This document shows positions 33,177 through 36,673 of a stretch of 36,673 nucleotides of DNA, piece after piece. The notes beneath the pieces are model-generated. The model saw only the letters and a program-made list of their open reading frames with translations, ran no database searches and was not told the origin of the DNA. Source of the stretch: Bacteroidales bacterium (GTDB lineage Bacteria; Bacteroidota; Bacteroidia; Bacteroidales; F082); NCBI GenBank assembly GCA_017645245.1, contig JAGCPG010000005.1, forward strand, positions 1 through 36,673, read 5' to 3'. How positions within the stretch are numbered: position 1 is the first letter of the stretch; every line of letters starts with the position of its first letter. The translations under genes and the position numbers were made by a program.

Positions 33177-33923
33177 ATGGCTCTTAGGGACTATCTCGCA
33201 CATTGCTTTTCAAAGGACAAAGCCCTGTCGGATTTTATCCATAACGATTTTGGCTTTTACCCGAGAAACATCTCATTGTACCAACTTGCTTTCACCCATA
33301 AATCAGCCGCCGACAACAGCGTGGGCACCTTCAAGCTGAGCAACGAGCGCCTCGAATACCTGGGCGATGCCGTGCTGAGCACCGTGGTGGCCGATTACCT
33401 CTTCCGCCTCTTTCCCACCAAACCCGAGGGGTTCCTCACCGAGATGCGCTCCAAGATCGTTAGCCGCGCCTCGCTTAATAAACTGTCGCAAAAGCTGGGT
33501 TTCGAGCAAGTGATCCATTACTCGCACGACAACCATTCCAGCTATAAATCAATGGGCGGCAACGCTTTCGAGGCCTTCGTCGGGGCACTTTACCTCGACC
33601 GTGGCTACGACTTCGCCAAGCACATCTTACTCGACCGCATCATCAACGTCCACATCGACCTGGAACAGCTCGAACAGACCGACGTCAACTTCAAGAGCAA
33701 GCTGCTGGAATGGTCGCAAAAAGAGAAACACCGTCTGGTCTTCAAGTTGATCGAAAACAGGAACAACGGCCACAACAAATTATATCACGTGGTGGTGGTC
33801 ATCGACGACAAGGAATACGCCACGGGAGCGGACTACGCCATCAAAGGCGCCGAGCAACTCGCCGCCGAAAAGACCTGGAACATGCTCGTTGAACAGCAAA
33901 TCATCAATACCGAGAAGCCATGA
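33177..33923 (+). CDS. rnc: Ribonuclease III, 248 aa
   Basis: It cuts double-stranded RNA, including rRNA precursors. The signature NERLEYLGDAVLS (E57, E60, D64) is intact. The second metal-site motif reads GNAFEAFVGALYLD, with Asn129 where E. coli has Asp114, and Glu132 retained. A C-terminal dsRNA-binding domain covers about 172-242 (FKSKLLEWSQKEKH, GAEQLAAEKTWNMLVEQ). I cannot tell by eye whether the Asn is normal for this clade. Linkage to acpP-fabF is common in bacteria. The stop overlaps the next start as ATGA. Confidence 0.95.
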   Translation: MALRDYLAHCFSKDKALSDFIHNDFGFYPRNISLYQLAFTHKSAADNSVGTFKLSNERLEYLGDAVLSTVVADYLFRLFPTKPEGFLTEMRSKIVSRASLNKLSQKLGFEQVIHYSHDNHSSYKSMGGNAFEAFVGALYLDRGYDFAKHILLDRIINVHIDLEQLEQTDVNFKSKLLEWSQKEKHRLVFKLIENRNNGHNKLYHVVVVIDDKEYATGADYAIKGAEQLAAEKTWNMLVEQQIINTEKP

Positions 33924-34375
33924 AAAAGAATAAGCTGGTCATTGCGCCATTCGACGACATCCACCTTATCGGCATCAACACCACCTTGGCCGACTACAAG
34001 CTGGCGTACTACTTCAATGAGTTGCTGCGTTTCAACTTCGTGAGATTGAAGGAAATACAGCTCGACAACGTCCTGCCTTACGCCTTCTTTTACTACAACG
34101 CCGGCGAGAACCGCAACGCCTATAACCTGGTGGCGCTGAAAAGCAAGGACCATCTTTGCATCAAGCTCAAACCGCATATCGACTACCTCCTGATCGTTCG
34201 CAACCCCCTCCCCGAGGAACGTTTGACGCAACTCGTGAAACTCATCCGCGAGATCAAGGATGTAACTTACGCTTATTCACTGGATCTCAGTAAGATACCA
34301 GCCATCGACGTGTTGCTCGAAAAGATCGAGATGCACGAAAGAGAATGTATTCAACAAACGACTTCCTTACCATGA
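33920..34375 (+). CDS. Small conserved protein next to rnc, resembling the IPExxxVDY family, 151 aa
   Basis: Proteins of this size occupy the place directly after rnc in many Bacteroidota and are called IPExxxVDY family. I base the name on position, length and the overall pattern (DIHLIGINTTLADYKLAYYFNELL in part, KPHIDYLLIVRNPLP); the eponymous motif itself is not clearly visible here. No signal peptide or membrane helix is present, so it is likely cytoplasmic. ATGA overlaps with both rnc and the LytTR gene indicate one operon. Function unknown. Confidence 0.7.
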   Translation: MKKNKLVIAPFDDIHLIGINTTLADYKLAYYFNELLRFNFVRLKEIQLDNVLPYAFFYYNAGENRNAYNLVALKSKDHLCIKLKPHIDYLLIVRNPLPEERLTQLVKLIREIKDVTYAYSLDLSKIPAIDVLLEKIEMHERECIQQTTSLP

Positions 34376-35178
34376 ACAAGCTTCCCAAACCCATCTTCTC
34401 CTCCAACAGCTTTTGGGGTCATATCATAGGCCTTCCCCTGTTCGTTTTCGGGTTGCTGCTGCTCTTTTGCCCTTTCGCCTTCAAAGACTACGACATCAGC
34501 TTCTCCAAATACTCCTTCCACATCACGATGACCTTTTGCATCATCCTGGTGGTACTGCTCATCTCACGGCTCATCATGTCCCTGATCAACCGAAGGAGCC
34601 CCATGACGAGAATCCAATATTTTCTGGGTTGTCTGTTTGAGATCCTGTTTGCCTCTGGCTTTACAGGGTTGTATTTGTGGCTTTTCGCCAAAAAGAGCCA
34701 AGCCTATTTCGTGTTTTTCGGCTATGTGTTGGTTTATCTCGCCGTGGCGATGATCATCCCATATATCATCCTCTTCCTTTACAATCAAGTCACCGAAAGA
34801 GACGATCAGCTCGACGATGCCTTGAACAATCCATCAGGCGAGAAAATCAAATTCCTGGACGAACGTGGCAACGTCAAGCTCATCGTTTCGCAGACCTCCA
34901 TCCTTTATATCCAATCCGACGAGAATTACCTGCGCATCTATTACATGGATGACGGCAAGATCAACACTTACCTGCTACGCAGCTCGATGAAACGCATCGA
35001 GGACATGTGCGCCAAGAACGGCTTGATCCGTTGTCACCGATCCTATTTCGTCAACAAGGACCGCGTTAAAGTGCTCCAGAAAGATAAGGAGTTCACCTAC
35101 GCGATCCTTGATGTTGAGAATGCAGCGCACATTCCCGTCAGCAAAAATTATTACGATCAGATTTCGGCGATGCTTTAG
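34372..35178 (+). CDS. Membrane-bound LytTR-type transcription regulator, 268 aa
   Basis: Four N-terminal membrane helices (about 16-34, 48-68, 85-105, 111-135) are followed by a short linker and a LytTR DNA-binding domain (about 165-265: ILYIQSDENYLRIYY, RSSMKRIEDM, LIRCHRSYFVNKDRV). There is no receiver domain, so it is not a classical response regulator; the membrane part may sense a signal in or at the membrane (inferred). I use the ATG at 34372, which overlaps the previous stop as ATGA; an ATG at 34345 would add nine residues. It is the last gene of the acpP operon and overlaps glnA convergently by 4 bases. Its targets are unknown. Confidence 0.85.
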   Translation: MNKLPKPIFSSNSFWGHIIGLPLFVFGLLLLFCPFAFKDYDISFSKYSFHITMTFCIILVVLLISRLIMSLINRRSPMTRIQYFLGCLFEILFASGFTGLYLWLFAKKSQAYFVFFGYVLVYLAVAMIIPYIILFLYNQVTERDDQLDDALNNPSGEKIKFLDERGNVKLIVSQTSILYIQSDENYLRIYYMDDGKINTYLLRSSMKRIEDMCAKNGLIRCHRSYFVNKDRVKVLQKDKEFTYAILDVENAAHIPVSKNYYDQISAML

Positions 35179-36668
35179 CCAACATGAATGTTATCATTGA
35201 CCAATTTCATGATCTTCTCAGTGTCGTTGCCTAATTCCTTGCGGAGGTTGGCATCCTTGAAGTCGCTGAGGAACTTGATCATGTAGTCGATGATGGCATC
35301 AGAGAACACGCCCTTTTCAGTGTAAATCTTACGATCCTTCTTGAGTTCCTTGGCGGCAGCCACGCAGCTGTCAGGCAGTTGCTCAAGGGCTTCCTGCACC
35401 TTCTTGTTCTTGGCATCGTGGATGTTCACGCCGAGGCCGACGTAAGTCTTTTCGGCCACTTCGAGGGCGTTGGGCATCTCGAAGCCGTGACGAGCGGCAG
35501 CGCAAAGGGCGGCCATCAGCAGGTACATATCGGCACAGCCGTCGGAGGCACGCCATTCGAAGGTCTGTTTGTCGCTGAAGTCGCGGTTCGAACGCTTCTC
35601 AAGCGGGTTGCAGTCGGCCACCATGTCCTTGCCGTTGTTGATCCAGCCTAGCGGCACACGCACCAAGGCGCTGCGGTTGCTGTAAGACCAGCAGAGGGAT
35701 GTCGGGGCTTCCTGATGAGGCACCAGACGCATGAACGAAAGCGGGTTGGGATTGCCGAAGGCAGGCAGCGAGGTGCCGGCATCCATGTAACCGGCGATGG
35801 CTTTCTTGCCATAGTCGCTGAGTTCGCCTTTTTCAACCATCACGCTTTTGCCGTTCTTCGTGAACTTGCAGTGGACGTGCATGCCTGAGCCAGCCTTGCC
35901 CACAGTGATCTTCGGGGCGAAGGTCAGCACCACGCCATACTGGTAAGCAAGCTGACGCATGATCCACTTGGCCACCACCAGTTGGTCGGCAGCGTCCTCG
36001 ATGTTGGTAGGCAGGAACTCGATCTCATTCTGTTCATAGATCTTGCCGTCGTGGGTGAAGTTACCCACCTCGGAGTGACCGTATTTGATCAAGCCGCCAG
36101 CTTGGGCGATGAGGCGCATGGCCTCCACGCGGTACTCGGTGAACTTGTTGAACGGGGCGCTTTCGTGATAGCCGCGCTGATCCGGCACTTCGTAGATTTG
36201 CTCATCATCTGCGATGATGTAGTATTCCAGCTCGCCCATGGTCTGCATCTCGAGACCCGTGGTCTTCTTGAACACTTGGTGGGCTTTGCGGAGGATGTAC
36301 TCTGGTGAGCTCTCGAAGGGCTCGCCGTCACGGTTGTAGAACGAGCAGAGGATGTCGAGGGTAGGCACCTCTGAGAAGGGGTTACGGAAGGCCGTCTTGT
36401 ACTTCGGCACCACGTAAAGGTCGCTCTTACCGGCTTCGATGAAAGGGAAGAGGCTGGATCCGTCGACGCGCTCACCGGCGGAGAGGATGTTCTCCAGATG
36501 TTCGGCGCTGTGGATGACGAAGTTGAGGGTCTTGAGTTTGCCGTCCCATCCACAATAGTGGAAGTTTACGAATTCGATTTCATTTTCCTCGCAGTAGCGG
36601 ATGATGTCGGCGCGGGTAAATTCGGCAGCTGGTTTCTGAAGATACTGAACCAGCAGGTTGGGGTTCAT
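35175..36668 (-). CDS. glnA: Glutamine synthetase, type I-like, 497 aa
   Basis: It makes glutamine from glutamate, ammonia and ATP. Motifs: the N-terminal beta-grasp region with GERVDGSSLFPFIEAGKSD, the first metal-site motif MGELEYYII, GKAGSGMHVHCKF, NRSALVRVPLG and the closing FEWRASDGCADMYLLMAAL. The length is that of type I, not the 700-residue type III common in Bacteroides. The region where E. coli has the adenylylated Tyr (NLYDLPPEE) reads NIHDAKNKKVQEALEQLP, so control by adenylylation is unlikely (inferred). The start at 36668 gives the natural N-terminus; only five more bases of upstream sequence are available, so its promoter is outside. Confidence 0.94.
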   Translation of the reverse strand: MNPNLLVQYLQKPAAEFTRADIIRYCEENEIEFVNFHYCGWDGKLKTLNFVIHSAEHLENILSAGERVDGSSLFPFIEAGKSDLYVVPKYKTAFRNPFSEVPTLDILCSFYNRDGEPFESSPEYILRKAHQVFKKTTGLEMQTMGELEYYIIADDEQIYEVPDQRGYHESAPFNKFTEYRVEAMRLIAQAGGLIKYGHSEVGNFTHDGKIYEQNEIEFLPTNIEDAADQLVVAKWIMRQLAYQYGVVLTFAPKITVGKAGSGMHVHCKFTKNGKSVMVEKGELSDYGKKAIAGYMDAGTSLPAFGNPNPLSFMRLVPHQEAPTSLCWSYSNRSALVRVPLGWINNGKDMVADCNPLEKRSNRDFSDKQTFEWRASDGCADMYLLMAALCAAARHGFEMPNALEVAEKTYVGLGVNIHDAKNKKVQEALEQLPDSCVAAAKELKKDRKIYTEKGVFSDAIIDYMIKFLSDFKDANLRKELGNDTEKIMKLVNDNIHVG

Positions 36669-36673
36669 TGCAA

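Overview
The window looks like a chromosomal segment of a Bacteroidota bacterium, most likely from the Bacteroidales or a close relative. The signs are: TAnnTTTG-type -7 promoter boxes before many genes, no recognisable Shine-Dalgarno sites, a type IX secretion (T9SS) C-terminal sorting domain, GldF/GldG, Porphyromonas-like cleaved-adhesin modules, a GYDIA-family GHMP kinase, and a pseudouridine synthase with a long charged repeat tail. Lineage is inferred from gene content only. I see no tRNA or rRNA gene, CRISPR array, insertion sequence, phage or plasmid gene. No gap between genes exceeds about 205 bases; the longest are 31452-31654, 5272-5446 and 14296-14452, and each holds promoter or hairpin sequence listed below.

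Layout. 1-5271 (minus) is the 5' part of a giant secreted adhesin that runs off the left edge. 5447-10588 (minus) is a compact aspS-pfkA-rnhA-lipoprotein cluster. 10691-12051 (plus) holds a two-CxxC zinc-ribbon-like protein and an L,D-transpeptidase lipoprotein, convergent with tatD-tcdA (12029-13353, minus). A tight back-to-back promoter region at 13354-13392 separates tatD from a bile-acid/sodium-symporter-type transporter. 14453-16947 holds rluB and a THUMP-like methyltransferase.

17016-28872 (plus) is one very tight gene string: secreted C10 protease, gldF, gldG, a DUF4340 protein, rlmH, HMG-CoA reductase, GYDIA kinase, diphosphomevalonate decarboxylase, mevalonate kinase, a GtrA-like protein and rfaE2. 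Junctions are mostly ATGA overlaps or gaps of a few bases. It joins surface secretion/gliding functions to a mevalonate-pathway block for isoprenoid precursors. polA follows on the minus strand. 31655-35178 (plus) is acpP-fabF-rnc-hypothetical-LytTR membrane regulator, convergent with glnA (minus) at the right edge.

Most unusual signals: (1) PolA has lost the first half of its 3'-5' exonuclease domain, and at that junction carries an in-frame palindromic repeat of the widespread cattgcgag...gaagcaat type; (2) a family of degenerate heptamer repeats lies at four loci, twice translated as peptide linkers and twice forming leader sequence that runs into start codons; (3) -7 boxes lie exactly four bases before the start codons of two genes, suggesting leaderless mRNAs, and one divergent pair of -7 boxes is only two bases apart; (4) a cleaved-adhesin domain is nested inside a beta-repeat of the C10 protease. 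No unmistakably new multi-gene system such as a new defence or secretion locus is visible; these four are the best candidates for follow-up.
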